Of a stretch of DNA of 64,000 nt, positions 48,701 through 60,044 are shown one piece after another (the stretch's first letter is position 1; every line of letters begins with the position of its first letter). The DNA comes from Paracyclopina nana. Its lineage: Eukaryota; Arthropoda; Copepoda; Cyclopoida; Cyclopettidae. The notes beneath the pieces are model-generated. The model saw nothing but the letters and a program-made list of their open reading frames with translations, was not told where the DNA came from and ran no database searches. Made by a program: the position numbers and the translations under genes. The stretch lies in contig JAGUCH010000009.1 in NCBI GenBank assembly GCA_019096065.1, positions 4,474,001 to 4,538,000 of the forward strand. Reading direction: 5' to 3'.

Positions 48701-51700
48701 AATAACATTTCCACTAAAGCATAAAAAATGCTTTGAAGAAATAACAAGTACTTTTGTAAATGTACTCTGTGAAAAGAGGGCCTGTTTTGTTTTTGGGCTT
48801 TCAGCTTGATGAGCATTTTTGCTGGGGAAATTGGAAAGAATGAAGGTGACCTAAATTCCGCTTAGATTTCCATCCTGGCAAAATATCTGATTAAACTCAG
48901 TGCCAACAAATTACCGAGATGCTACGGCACAAATTCAGGACACAATGGTGGCCATAAATAGGATTTAGTGCCAAACTTCATTCCTGCGTGTCATCCTACT
49001 GCGGTGGGCTTGAAAACAACGACAACAACAACAAAAACAATAGTGCGCGCGTTACGGCCCGGCACGCCTTAAAACAACAACAAACAGCTGATGCACGATG
49101 AAAGCGATGTTTGTTTCGCCCAGTTTTGCCACAGTGTGACAGCTGAGTGGTTTTACTGCAGTGCAAGGCCAAATAAGGAGCAATTGTGGGAAGAATAAGC
49201 TTGGAAGCTAAATCTGTCCCAATAGACCCATGATTTTGGATAGCCCGAGAAAAAGACCACAAAAATGTGGAGCAGAGTCTATTATTTTTGCTCAGAAAAA
49301 AGTACGCAAAATTAATTGCTCAACTTTTTGCCACTACATCAAACTTTTTTGTTAATTATTTCTGTCCCTCATTTATACCTGACTCTGTTTTTTGAGTAGC
49401 CAGCCTTGCACGCTCAGATTCTTTAGTATATGGCGCCAAACGAGTATTAATGGCCCCAGTGTGCTTCTGGGCTTAAATTCCGAAAAAGGACATATCTATG
49501 CGAGACCAGAATTCTTGGTCCGAAGGTTTATTGAGTAGGCGTAAGACCGTCAATTTGTCACTGACTTTGACAATATGTGGAATGAATTCCAACTTGTATA
49601 GTAGCTAACACATGAAGCTTCAATGACTTGAGATAATAGTAAAACAATGGTGTCAGTTTTGTGGCCCATTTTGGCCCACTGTGTATTCTTCTGGCTGATG
49701 GTTGCACTTGGCCCATAACTGATTGCCTTTTCCCTTCTCCTGCTACCAAGAAGAAGAAGAAGATCCAATATTCAATATAGCATAAATATCTAGAGGAAAA
49801 ATGGGACTCAGTGGGAGGACCATTGTCTTCAACTAGTATGCAGTAGAGGAGAGCAAAAAAAAGGCTTCATGGCTTTCAAGCTCAATCAAATTGTAATCCA
49901 TAAAATTCTAGTGGCAAAAAAAGGAAAGAGACATTTGGGCCTTGCTTGTCTCTCTCTTGAGAAAGGATCTATAAGGCCAAATTGGATTAATTCTGGCTGC
50001 TGTGTCTTCTAAAGGAGGCTCAAAAATAGCTATTAATGAAAGCACCCCACCAGCCAAAGCCAGCCTCATTATGACCTCGTAGTGAGGTCAGCCAAGCTAG
50101 GCTGAATAATCACCTTGCTTAGGATGGAAAAGCTATTTTTTTTCATGAAGGAAATGGAGTCAATGTTGATGTGGTTTCCTCTCCTTTCTTCTCAGATCCA
50201 TCTTTTTGGGGCATCAACAAATTACTGCCACATTCTTGTTGGACTCACTTTCTGTCTCTTTTATAACATGCTATATGTGCTCAGAGAAGAATTACCCAAT
50301 TTTCCAATCAGCAAATGTCACAAATGGGATAGTACGTAATTTGTACTCTAGATTCCCTTAAAAAGCAAAAGATGCCAATTTGTGTGTCTTTTTACCTGAA
50401 GCTAGAATATTGCTTTGCTTAGCAGAAAAGCCAATTTCTTGACAAAGTGCCCCTCATTCCATCCAGATTTCAATCAGAGACTCTTTGAGGAGTTGCTCAA
50501 GTTTTGCATCATAAAAGGAGCCATTGCTTATAAAATATGGCTGCACACGTAAGGCTTATAAATTACAAAAACATTATCCCATTTTACAGCCATAAAAACT
50601 AGGTAGGAAGTACTTGGCTCTACATTTTTTAATGCTGCTTTTTAAGCCCAAAAGCTCAGCAATTGGAAGCACAAAACACTTGAGAGAATAGCTGCTAGTC
50701 TGTCTGCTACGTGATATGTAAGTTGTAAATCCATGTGCAAGTGCTTTCATGCAAGGAAAGCTAAAGAAGGCTTATTCTGTCCTAGATAAAAGCTCTGTCT
50801 CGTGTAACTCATAATAGGCAAATTTGTGCACTGACTCACTCAAAGCTGGATATCAAGTAAAAAGGGGGAAAATACATCTCTCACTTGCATAAGAAGTCTC
50901 AAAATACGTACTATAGCCGCAAAAAGCATGACTAGCAAATTGTTGTCAGCTGTCAAACGCTCAAAGCCTTTCTTCTGAGCTTTGCATTTATCTTTTTGTT
51001 CGTTTTTTTGGCGGAAAAACAAAATGCACGCGGCATTGAGCTTGTGCAGGGCGTGCCGGTTCGTAACACGCGCGCTGACAGCTGCTGAGCGCAGATTATC
51101 ATTGTTCTGCCTTTTCAAGGTGGATTTTGCTGCGTACAATGTGAAAGAGTAATTTTGCCATTAAGCTTGTAGCCTCCATGTCGGCAATAAGTTTTTGCTG
51201 CACTAGCTACTTGGTGGCACCAACTTTGCTAGTACACTTTTCGTGCTAGTATTATTTGAGAAATTTGCCCATAAAGGGTCAGTCAAGTAGAAAATGGGTG
51301 GAAGATAATGCCTTTGCATCCTCCCCAAAATGTCCATTTTTCCTATGTAAACTTTCTTCAAAAAATGTTAATGTCTTTCAGCAGTAAATTCAAAAGTGAG
51401 GAAACAAAGGAACTTGAAAATAAGTGATATTTTCCTTCAATACAATGTTGCTTTCTAATCCTATCCTGTTGTGAGGAAAACTTTGCTTATTAGCCAAACT
51501 TGGTGTGAAAAATAAAGTTTTGTTGGGGCTTTACCTTTTTTTTTACTTTGTTAAGTAAAGCAAAAAGTATTGACAGTACTATCTACTTTCTTCTAATGGT
51601 AATATATTGTAAGCAGTCAGTGGAGCTTAATTGGAAAAATAAGTGATGAGGCGTCAGTGCCTATACTCTTCCTCAAAGCATTTTTATCTCATTTCAGGAT

Positions 51701-53871
51701 TGCCAAATGAGCTTGCTGGATTTTGGCATCAATACCCCTACCTTCAAGGCGAAGTATTTTGCAAGTTTAGATCGTATGCCTCCGAATTGTAAGTGTACTT
51801 GAGCCTATTGAACAGTTTTTAATATAAAAAAGTACACACATCAAATCCTCTTAAGGGCTTCCTACGCATCAGTCTTGACAATTGTCTCCTTTTCGGTGGA
51901 AAGATATTTGGCCATATGTCATCCACTCCACGTTTTCTCCTTGGGCGACTTTCAGAGAGCTGTCAGAGTCATAAGGTAATTAATTAGATCAAAAATCAAA
52001 GAAATATAGCTTTTCTGGCTGTCCTCCGCTTGACCGGCACACCAAGTCCATGTCAGCTGTTTGTTGTGTAAACAAGCTTTCTGCTTACCCTTTTTCAGCT
52101 TTGATTGGATTGTTGCTGGTTTGGCAGCTATCCCCTATTTGCTGTTCACAACCATCAACTACCTTGATTATCCCTTGGGATCTGGCAACTTTCTCCAAGA
52201 ATCGGCATTTTGCGCTCTACTTGATATCAACATTGTCCCCAAGGTTGGCTGAAACCACTTTATTTCAGGGGCGTACTATATGCAGCTTTTTTCCTTTTCG
52301 CACAGGGCTATCCAATTCATGAGTTGGCCACTATCTTGTTTTTTATTATCCCAGTGGGCATTCTGATGTTTCTCTACATCTCCATGGCGGTCACCTTGCA
52401 CGGCAGCATCAATGGCATCAATGCAGCGCCCCCTGGCTCCGTTCATGGAGAAAGGCAAATCAACTCATCCAGAAAGCAAATTATTCGCATGCTTGGTAAG
52501 AAGATTGCCTTGCAAATTTATTTTTCCTCCAAACCTGCAGTTACTAGCTTTGATGAGGCCTGCCCAACTTTGTGCTCTGTGGGAATGCATAAAAGCTGAT
52601 TAGCAGCTCTGGTGGCAAACTTTTGACTCATCCCAAAAAATACCCTTAATTTCAGCTGTTGTGGTGATCGCCTTTTTCCTATGCTGGGCTCCTTTCCACG
52701 CGCAAAGGTTGGGCTATGTGTACTTCAAGGAGTCTCCAGTGTTCCGGATCATCAATGAATATCTCATGTACCTCTCTGGTATCTGCTACTACGTCTCCTC
52801 CACCATCAACCCAATTCTGTACAATGTCATGTCGGCCAAGTACAGGGCGGCCTTTAGGCGCACTCTGTGTGGCCTTCAGACCTCAAGGAACCCCTTGCCA
52901 CTGCCCACAACTGTGGCCCTAGCTGGAGGCCAACACCGAGGCCATAAAAGCAACAACGCGTCTGGAAATTTCTTGTCCAGAAGGCAAGAAACGTTTGAAT
53001 ATGTCAACGCTCCCCTGGTAAGCCAACTACAAGCGTGCTGTAACACAGGCCTTGTTTGTTTTCACAAAACTTGGAAAATAATGTTAGCTTTTAGCCAACT
53101 TTTTCAAGGTGTACTTTTATTTTTTCTTATAGGTAGAAATAAGAGAAGACTGTCAAATATCATTATTGGCTGATTTGACAAATTGCCATTTTCAAAAGAG
53201 CTCAATTTAGGGGACTTTTAACAAAAGCCATACAATGTCGTCTATTGTAAGAAAAATCTCAATACCAATTTAAAACTTGATTTGACACAGTTGTACTCTT
53301 ATTTAAAAAGCAAATATCTCCTGTTTGTTACAAAGTAGTGTTGCTTTCACTTGATAAGTAGAGATGTGGTGCAAAGTGACTTTTTCATGCAATTTTGCAA
53401 GCTACTTTGTTATTCACAATAATCTTTGGCTTTTCAGCAGTATCAAAAGCTGATTCAAAGCTTCTCCCTTTGACGGCATTTTTCTTGACTCAATGGTTCT
53501 TAAGGGTTCTTCTCCACATCATTGAAATTCCCCTTGCATAAATCTGAGTTATCTCTGATTAATCCTTTGCCAAATCCTCATTAAATCAACGAAAAGCAGC
53601 CAATTATTCTATCTGATGAAAAACATGCAGGCTGGCAGTTTTTCCCTGTAAAATCATCAGTTCCATTTTGTTGCAGATTCATCGCAATGGCACGATAAAT
53701 AGCATCAAAATTGTAGAGTCCATCAATTTAGCTACCAAAACTGAGGACAACAACTCTTGCCAACCAAGTGGACAAGAGCTATCAGCTGTGGATCCCTATG
53801 CAGATTGTGGAGAAAGGAGAAATAATGCGAGGCTCTACTTCAAAAGCTTGGGACATACCACTCAAGTGTAG
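45713..53871 (+). CDS. CAPA/pyrokinin-type neuropeptide receptor (class A GPCR)
   Basis: Eight coding exons (45713..45895, 47067..47241, 51698..51788, 51856..51975, 52099..52243, 52306..52495, 52656..53017, 53677..53871) join in frame to 486 residues. It belongs to the neuromedin-U receptor group, whose arthropod members bind CAPA/periviscerokinin or pyrokinin peptides at the plasma membrane and couple mainly to Gq. Visible features are N-glycosylation sites in the N-terminus, TM1 (about 66-92) with GN, and the TM2 SLAISDL motif. Cys141-Cys228 forms the extracellular disulfide. ERY (165-167) ends TM3, CWAPFH (311-316) lies in TM6 and NPILY (353-357) in TM7. The [18 protein letters not shown] segment in loop 2 is the receptor-group signature. 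Which of the two ligand classes it binds is not decided. The 4.5 kb intron 2 is exceptional for the window. Confidence 0.9.
47961..47983. repeat. (AC)n microsatellite
   Basis: Uninterrupted AC dinucleotide repeat of about 11 units within intron 2 of the receptor gene. Confidence 0.9.
49045..51075. repeat. GC-rich inverted pair 2 kb apart
   Basis: 49045-49068 (GCGCGCGTTACGG then CCGGCACGCC) matches the reverse complement of 51050-51075 (GGCGTGCC then GTAACACGCGCGC) apart from small gaps. Both sit in an otherwise AT-rich intron. They could be ends of a 2 kb inserted element or two copies of one repeat in opposite orientation. Confidence 0.45.
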
Positions 53872-53996
53872 CTATCTAGTAGTAGTGTCATGTATACTTG
53901 TAAGCAAGCAGAAAAAGATCTCAAATCGATGTGAAATCAGGCCAAAAAAATAATAATAGCATTTTGTAATGTTAGATACTCAAGTCAACATATATA

Positions 53997-54384
53997 CAGT
54001 CTGACCGTTCAAAATTGGACGGTACGGGAATCTAAACTTTTTGCCACATATTCAACAAATACAGGACTTTTAAATGATATTGTTGGAAAGATTGAGCCTG
54101 TTTCCATCTTGTTTGTAAAAGTATAAAAAGTCAATTGAAAGAGGAATTAACTGTGAAAATCCAATTTTCACAAGGCAACCCAGAAAAATGTAACGAAACA
54201 ACTGATGCATCATTTATTTTTGCTGTCACGCGGAATTCTCAATAATATTTTTCATTTTGTCAGAAAACAAAAAAGATGTCCAAAGGTTCAAGCTTTCCAA
54301 CGATACCCATTAAGCCTCAAAATTCATGAATTCATAACCCAAACTTTTGATTCCCGCACCGTCCAATTTTGAACGGTCAGACGG
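53997..54384. mobile_element. Tc1/mariner-type MITE in the receptor 3' region
   Basis: The 388-bp element starts CAGTCTGACCGTTCAAAATT and ends with its inverted counterpart (AATTTTGAACGGTCAGACGG). The inverted repeats span about 36 bp with two mismatches. TA dinucleotides flank both ends (53995-53996, 54385-54386), and CAGTC-type termini are typical of the Tc1/mariner group. The interior is non-coding. It lies 125 bp after the receptor stop and before the first good AATAAA, so it is probably transcribed as 3' UTR. Confidence 0.88.
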
Positions 54385-54407
54385 TATACTGAAGAATATG
54401 TAGTACT

Positions 54408-54413
54408 AATAAA
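54408..54413 (+). promoter_or_regulatory. Probable poly(A) signal of the peptide receptor
   Basis: AATAAA 537 bp after the stop codon, beyond the MITE. I saw no AATAAA between the stop codon and this site, although AATAAT-like variants occur near 53950. Confidence 0.45.
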
Positions 54414-54699
54414 ATATGAGCAAATGGCGTATGAAAGGTTGCGTGAACGAGTCTTTATTGTGTTGCGCTTCCACAGCTTAATAATTATTTACAGGATTTA
54501 CTAGAAATGATAATCCGACCTTAATTTAATTCCTGTAAGCTGCAAAACTTCAATATGCGCCTAAACCAGCACGTGTTAAGCAAAACAATAAAAAACATAT
54601 TTGCAAAAAAGAACAAGTGGCTTTTGCAATAAATCTAAAAATGCATTTTGAAGCAAAGTGTGGTTTTCAGTCAGGGCATTCAGTGAATTTTGAACTACC

Positions 54700-55441
54700 A
54701 TGATGAAGGCATTGCTGGTTTTATTTGTTCTCCTTTACTCTGTTGATTGCCACATGAATATAAAAGGTCTTAGAAAATTATACTATACTTTTGCATGACT
54801 TCAAAAATTAAAATTTGATAGGGGACTGCCATTATGGATGGGAAAAATTGGGATACACTTGCGTCAAGTATATTGGTGAAAGAGACTACTTTTTGAAAGC
54901 CTTGAAAAAATGCTATGACCTCGCTGAGGGCCATGACATCCCTCAAAGATACACTGAAGACATTTCCAACCTTTTTAGCCCTTTCAAGCTCAGATATTTG
55001 GCCAATGGGAACGGTCCACTTGATTACTTCCATCACACAGTCCAATTGAATCTGGTCAAATTGAATGGCAAGTGGTACACTGTGACCAGATTACCCCATG
55101 ATCATCAGGGAGATCTCCATTGGGAGGATCTCATGATTGGGACCCATTTGGAAGAGGTCACAGAGTATGATTTCCAAGCGCATAACTATCCTGACCTGTA
55201 TGCAGCTGGAACAGAAAAATCCATTCTGGTTTTTGACCCACATCAAGGACTTGCCAAGGTTGAGGATCACACCAGAGAATATCCCTATTTGTGCTCTCAT
55301 AAACCAGAAGACAAGCATGGCCAACCTTGCCAAGGAGAGTTTAGAGAGTGCAATGACAGGGGAGAATGTTTGGTCGGAAAATGCTATTGCGTTCCTGGTT
55401 ATAGTGGGGACAAATGCACACCAATACCTCCTATAAAGTGA
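54700..55441 (+). CDS. Secreted C-type-lectin-like protein with an EGF domain
   Basis: Two exons (54700..54766, 54822..55441; 55-bp intron) give 228 residues. A short hydrophobic signal peptide (about 1-18) precedes a domain opening with CHYGWEKLGYTCVKY and closing with a YPYLC segment, the pattern of a divergent C-type lectin-like fold. The calcium-site EPN/QPD and WND motifs are not evident, so sugar binding is doubtful. It ends in one EGF repeat with exact C-X6-C-X5-C-X4-C-X-C-X8-C spacing. No membrane anchor follows, so it should be extracellular. Two ATGs open the frame and I took the first. AATAAA at 55478 ends the gene. The function is unknown. Confidence 0.82.
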
Positions 55442-55477
55442 GATTTTTCTGTTTGATGCTTTACATATTTTTTCTTG

Positions 55478-55483
55478 AATAAA
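55478..55483 (+). promoter_or_regulatory. Poly(A) signal, lectin-like/EGF gene
   Basis: AATAAA 37 bp after the stop codon. Confidence 0.6.
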
Positions 55484-56532
55484 CCCTGTTTTGTTTTGCT
55501 TCTCTAGCTCAGCTTTTCTTGATTAGACATTACTATTTCTATGAGTGGGTTACTAGCATTGGTTGCATTAGAGGCAAGATAAGCTTGTTCTCATAAACAT
55601 TTTTTTAAGGTAAGTAAGGCACTTTGGGCACTTCTCAGTCGTCCGATTGGAACCAAATTAAGAGGAGGATTTCTCCCCTGTCATTGCACTCTCTAAATTT
55701 GGAGGCATTCATAAGGACATATTGAAGAATCTTCATGCCAATTTTCATCCGGAAAGTGAGGCAAATCAGTTAAGCAAGGGAGAAAAATCAGCTACCTCCT
55801 CAGAGAGCTCCGATCCGTATGAAATTTTCCATGGACATTCTTCGATATGCTCTAATAAATACCTCCTAATTTGGTTCCAATGGGCTCAGTACTTACTGAG
55901 TTATGAGCTTCCAAAGTGCCTTGCTTTGCTTACTGCCTGCCTTACAGAGTTTTATGAGAACTAGCTACTGTATGAAGCAGATTGGGATTAATGGATTCAA
56001 AGAAATCGTTTTTGGTCATACCCAAACAACCAAAATAAGCAACAAGGATAAACAAATGCAATTATTTATAATAGTTCTTCACATCAGACAAGCAACTAGT
56101 TCATGCACAACTTCTTCATGAAGCGTTGACCCAATGTTCCAAATCGATCCTAATATGTTTTGGAAATGAGTAGGGCTATCAAGTAATGCCTAAATAACCT
56201 CCATCTAAATTGATTCACTAAAATGCATGATGATCATTCATTTAAATTAATAAAGCTCCAAAAGCATTTCATCTTGATCTAAGCAAAAGTTTGCTCAGAG
56301 ACGAAGGATCCAATGAAAAATATTTACATGAATATTGCAGCCTCTTATTACATAAATCCATTAGGCGGAAAAGGATTATGCTAAAAGCAGCTCCAAAAAC
56401 AGCTCTTACAACAAATATTTTGTAACTATTAGAGCCATTTTCATTTTGTTTATTTGTTCATGACAATGATGGAAAAAAACCGAGTCTCCTTTTACAGTTT
56501 TGTTTCGATATGCAATGATTAGCACGTTTAAT
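55484..56532. other. Intergenic stretch with one inverted-repeat element
   Basis: No credible coding frame. The only structure seen is the inverted pair at 55646-55881; the rest is AT-rich sequence. Confidence 0.5.
55646..55881. repeat. 236-bp inverted-repeat element
   Basis: ATTGGAACCAAATTA at 55646 is followed by an AGAGGAGGATTT-like block. It pairs with the right arm at 55857-55881 (TACCTCC then TAATTTGGTTCCAAT). Arms are about 25 bp with a small indel. No target duplication could be fixed. Confidence 0.55.
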
Positions 56533-57596
56533 TCATATTGAAATATGTAAAATATGCCTTAATATTTGGGGCGAGGTCATCCACTGGCAAACAGCCAAAA
56601 TTGCTGATTCGGTAATTATGACAATTACAAAGTAAGTTCTAAGGGGGAAGCTAGCGCTCACCATGAAAATCTGCACGAAAGCTAGAGCTGAGATATCTAA
56701 GCTGAAGGTGAGAACTTGACCTCCAAAGGAGACCATCGTAGATTTTTTCCTTTTCTTCAGACTGCTGCCATTCACCATGCCAACAACAGATTTGTCTTGC
56801 TGATACCTGAACCAAGCAATCCAAACATAAATGCAAACTTGACTGGCTGTTACACCTATAAGAAGAAAACTCAGTTATTTTATCATTTTGAAATCTTTTC
56901 AATTACCAAAGGTAAACAGCAAAGCTACCATTTGGCACACTCTGCCAGCAATTTGGAGCCAGTTATTTTGCGGAACAAAACTGTTTTGAAATATGATTTG
57001 ATTCATCTCATCTGAATGCCCAGTGCAAAATTCTTCGCTCATTTTGTTGTTGGAGAACAGAGTTCCCAAATAGTGACACAGGCTGATCATCGTGGAGAAA
57101 ATGGTAGATGTAAGGACAATTTTGTTGGCTTTTCTTTGCTCTCCAATTTTAATGTTGATCAGTCTGTAAGCTGCCAGGCCAAGTCCATTGCAAGCTTTGA
57201 AGGCAACATGAGCTCGAACTACCAATCTTCCAAATTCACAAGGAATTGTGTTCCCTCCAAATACCTCATTGATGGGAGTGCTCAGCATTATTGGTATAAA
57301 AACATACAGGAAAAGGACAAAAGAGGTGAATCCAGCGCTTATCTAGATAACTGAATTAAAGCTTTTTCAATGATAACAGTCTTCTTATTTTTCACCTGAT
57401 CAAAAGTCAGCAAGTCGTTGATGGAATAGCTAGGTGTGTATTTGTAAGCAAAACGCACATAATGAAGCCTAAACAGTAAGTTTACACCCGCAAATGCCGA
57501 AAGGAAGGAAAGCATGACGACTTTTGATGTCAAGTCCAAATTCAGCAAGGCAAAACCTAACTGCGAAGTTATGCTTACCAAATTGATCTTCTCCAT
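56533..57596 (-). CDS. Unassigned seven-transmembrane protein, receptor-like
   Basis: Three exons, complement(56533..56855, 56907..57342, 57396..57596; introns 51 and 53 bp), join in frame to 319 residues. Seven hydrophobic helices can be drawn: a first with SFLSAFAGVNLLF, a second with TSFVLFLYVFIPIM, a third entering with GRLVVRAHVAFKAC, and then four more. The last includes YFVIVIITESAILAVCQW. The N-terminus is short, and a basic SLKKRKK loop lies before helix 6. DRY and NPxxY motifs are absent, so it is not a standard rhodopsin-class receptor. I do not recognise the family. The frame stays open 5' of the first ATG with an acceptor-like tttccag near 57630, so an upstream exon is possible. 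A PIF/Harbinger element begins 78 bp upstream. Confidence 0.65.
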
Positions 57597-57996
57597 TTGG
57601 ATGCTGAAGCAAACTGTGGTCGCTCTTAGCTGGAAAGACACTTGGATGTTACGGCAGGTTTGACCAGAGAGAGAAGGGCGTTCTCATATTCAATTTTCAG
57701 GTAACCGAATTAGGTAGGTTGGTTAGTTTGGTGAAGTGTCGTTCTCAAATGATCGTAACACAAAATCTCTAGGCTACCTAGTCGTATGAAGTAGCTGGTT
57801 AACCTGGTTAGGCTAGTAAACTAGAGGACCATAGATAGCCTACAAAGTTTGATCTCAAGAGTGCACTAATATGCCTGCCTAGACTAAAGCTCATCATTCA
57901 GCTGCTTTGTTTAAGATGAGGGCTCAGTGTTTTATACCACAATATTCAGATCATTCGTCCATTTTAAAAAATCTTCCCAATTAAGTGCAACAAAAA

Positions 57997-60044
57997 ATGG
58001 TAAGTACACTAAACATTTTTAAAATAAAATATTAGTTTTTAAACAACAAATCACCATCTTAGGTGGCTGACAAGGATACTGAAATAGAGGAGCTCGTGGA
58101 ATTGGCCAAGAAGCATGGTGTACAAAGGGAGAAAAATTCGCAAAAGAAAAAGGAGATTTGGCAAATAATTGCAGAGGAATATTGCAAGAGAACGGGGATT
58201 AAGTCCACAGGAAAGCAACTTTCGAAAAGGTTCAGCTACAAGTAAGCATTATAAAATATGTGATTGCCTTCAATATGATGATAAGAACATTTTTAGGAAA
58301 CAATTTTTAAAAAGTAAGCGTACAAGGATGAAGGAAAGTCAGGCTGCCACTGGAGGAGGCCCTAAATCAAAGGATGAAATGACAATTCAAGAGATGCAAT
58401 TGCTATGCGATATGAATGAGCCTGATATGTCTTATGAAACCCAATGGGACTCAGATGCGCTGCTTGTTAGACCAGGACCATCAACTGGGGCTTCAAAAAA
58501 TGCAGGAGAAGCCACTGAAGCGACCAAAAAAATTGGCAAGCAGGGAGAAAAAAGACCAAAGCCTCATGAGGTTTGTTATAATGATCTTTTGTTTATAAAG
58601 CGAGCTAATATTTTTCGAGCCACTTGATACACATATAATCAGGATGTTTTGAACTTATATTTATTATTCTCCCACATTTTGTAAAATCAGTCTAGTTTTC
58701 ATAAAATATCAAGCTGAAATTCCAAATAATCACTGGTAATGTGGTTAAACCTCTTGAATTATTCAAGTCGACACTTCACAGCACATTTGCAAATCGAGAA
58801 TGTTATCGATGCATTAACAAAAAAGGTAAACAAATAAATGGCTTGTTTCAGGATGTGGGTGACGACGGCGACGAGATTCCCGACCTGAGCAGCTCTGATA
58901 GTGATGGTGAAATTGTCAATGAAAATGCCACTACTGTTACTGTTCATAACCCAACCAGAAATTTTCCTAAGTTTTCTTTAAGTTATTGTAACGTGTTAGC
59001 ACTCCTTCGTTTTACCCAGGTTGAGTTTATGTCGTTATGTAACATTAACTTCAGTACCACCTATGTAAAAAAATTGAAAAAAATTGAAGGTGACACTGAA
59101 AATAGGTGTTTTCGATTTTACCGAGGTGTCAAGGTAGTTAATGTTACATAATGACTTAAACTCAATGTTGATAAAACGTATATGTTTCACTGAGAGTTTT
59201 TTTGGCGTATGAGGGCCCAAAATTTCTGGTTGGGAAGGCAAAGAAAAAAAAGTCCAAAAGCAATGGTATGTAGAGTGACATTTGTAAAAATGTGTCGTCA
59301 TTCAACTGTTTTTTGTAGATAAAGTTGACTGTGCAGCCACTGCTTCAGACGAGATAGCCCCCACTCCCACATTGTCTGGTACCACCTCTCCTTGTTCTCC
59401 GAGGACTCAGACACAGACAGCTCTGCATGGCATTGAAAATTCTGTGCACAATGAGGGAGAGGCTGAAGAAGGAAACCCTGAGCTTATTGAGGAGGAGAGC
59501 CCGAACTCCTCATCAGAAATGCGGCCCAAGGTGGTGCGTTTGAGGAAAAGGATCCGGACGGCAGAAATAATGCGTGAAGAGTCTGTAAATGAATATTTTC
59601 TAAGGAAAACAAAATACGAAGAGGCTCATAGCCAAGCTGAGCACGAAGTCCGCTTGAAGATTTTGAACACCGAGCTGGAAGAGGCTTCACTTAAACGAGA
59701 TTTGCAAAGGCAGCAGTTTGAAATTAATGTTAGGAAACACGAGAGAGAGGAGATGCTTTTCCAATTGAGGCTGGAGCAAGAAAAGAAAATGTTTGCTACA
59801 AGAATGGCAAGTCATATGCCTAGCTCCAGGAGTGAATTCACAGAGAGGAGTGACAGCCTTACTCGTTGTGGAAGCTCAGGGGCAATCCGACGACTGGACT
59901 CGGCCATCTTGTCCGACATCAATGTTTATAACGGTAATGAAAGAAGTTATGATGCCATTTTGGCTGTTCTATTATGCAAAATTTCTGTCTGTTATAGGTA
60001 TGATCACTGATGAAGTTTTTGCAAGCAGCAGAAGTCAGGATTGA
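57997..60044 (+). CDS. Harbinger Myb/SANT-like DNA-binding accessory protein
   Basis: Six exons (57997..57999, 58063..58241, 58297..58570, 58852..58906, 59319..59933, 59998..60044) join in frame to 390 residues. The first exon contributes only the ATG. Residues about 5-65 form a Myb/SANT or trihelix-like domain with W-Q-I-I-A-E-E-Y and a basic recognition helix. Then come an acidic linker, and a long basic and glutamate-rich coiled coil (about 235-320) with RKRIRTAE and LKRDLQRQQFE segments. In PIF/Harbinger elements such a protein binds subterminal repeats and helps bring the transposase into the nucleus. The exon 4 donor was chosen because it alone keeps the frame. The intron after it contains a 170-bp palindrome. 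Confidence 0.78.
59009..59178. mobile_element. 170-bp palindromic MITE nested in the Harbinger intron
   Basis: The left arm, from CGTTTTACCCAGGTTGAG through TTATGTAACATTAACT, pairs with the right arm AGTTAATGTTACATAATG to CGATTTTAC-like sequence. The similarity, with scattered mismatches, extends nearly to the centre, so the whole unit can fold as one hairpin. It interrupts intron 4 of the Myb-like gene and is therefore younger than, or carried by, the host element. Confidence 0.7.

Larger units (their letters stand above)
47242..51697 (+). other. Large intron 2 of the peptide receptor
   Basis: 4456 bp with consensus GTAAGTC donor and TTTCAG acceptor, versus 50-170 bp for most introns in the window. 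It contains an (AC) microsatellite (47961-47983) and an AAC-rich tract at 49017-49039. It also has a GC-rich inverted pair (49045-49068 against 51050-51075). No gene is seen inside. Confidence 0.75.

Noticed and set aside
55722..55964. 80-codon plus-strand frame
   Set aside because: Starts at TTG and lies across an inverted-repeat element; no homology.
57597..57641. N-terminal extension of the seven-helix protein from 57641
   Set aside because: The codon at 57641 is GTG, not ATG; the first ATG in frame is 57596, though an upstream exon remains possible.
58907..59151. Continuation of the Harbinger Myb-like exon into the palindrome
   Set aside because: The frame enters the inverted repeat; splicing at the GTGAAA donor (58907) restores the frame with the exon at 59319.
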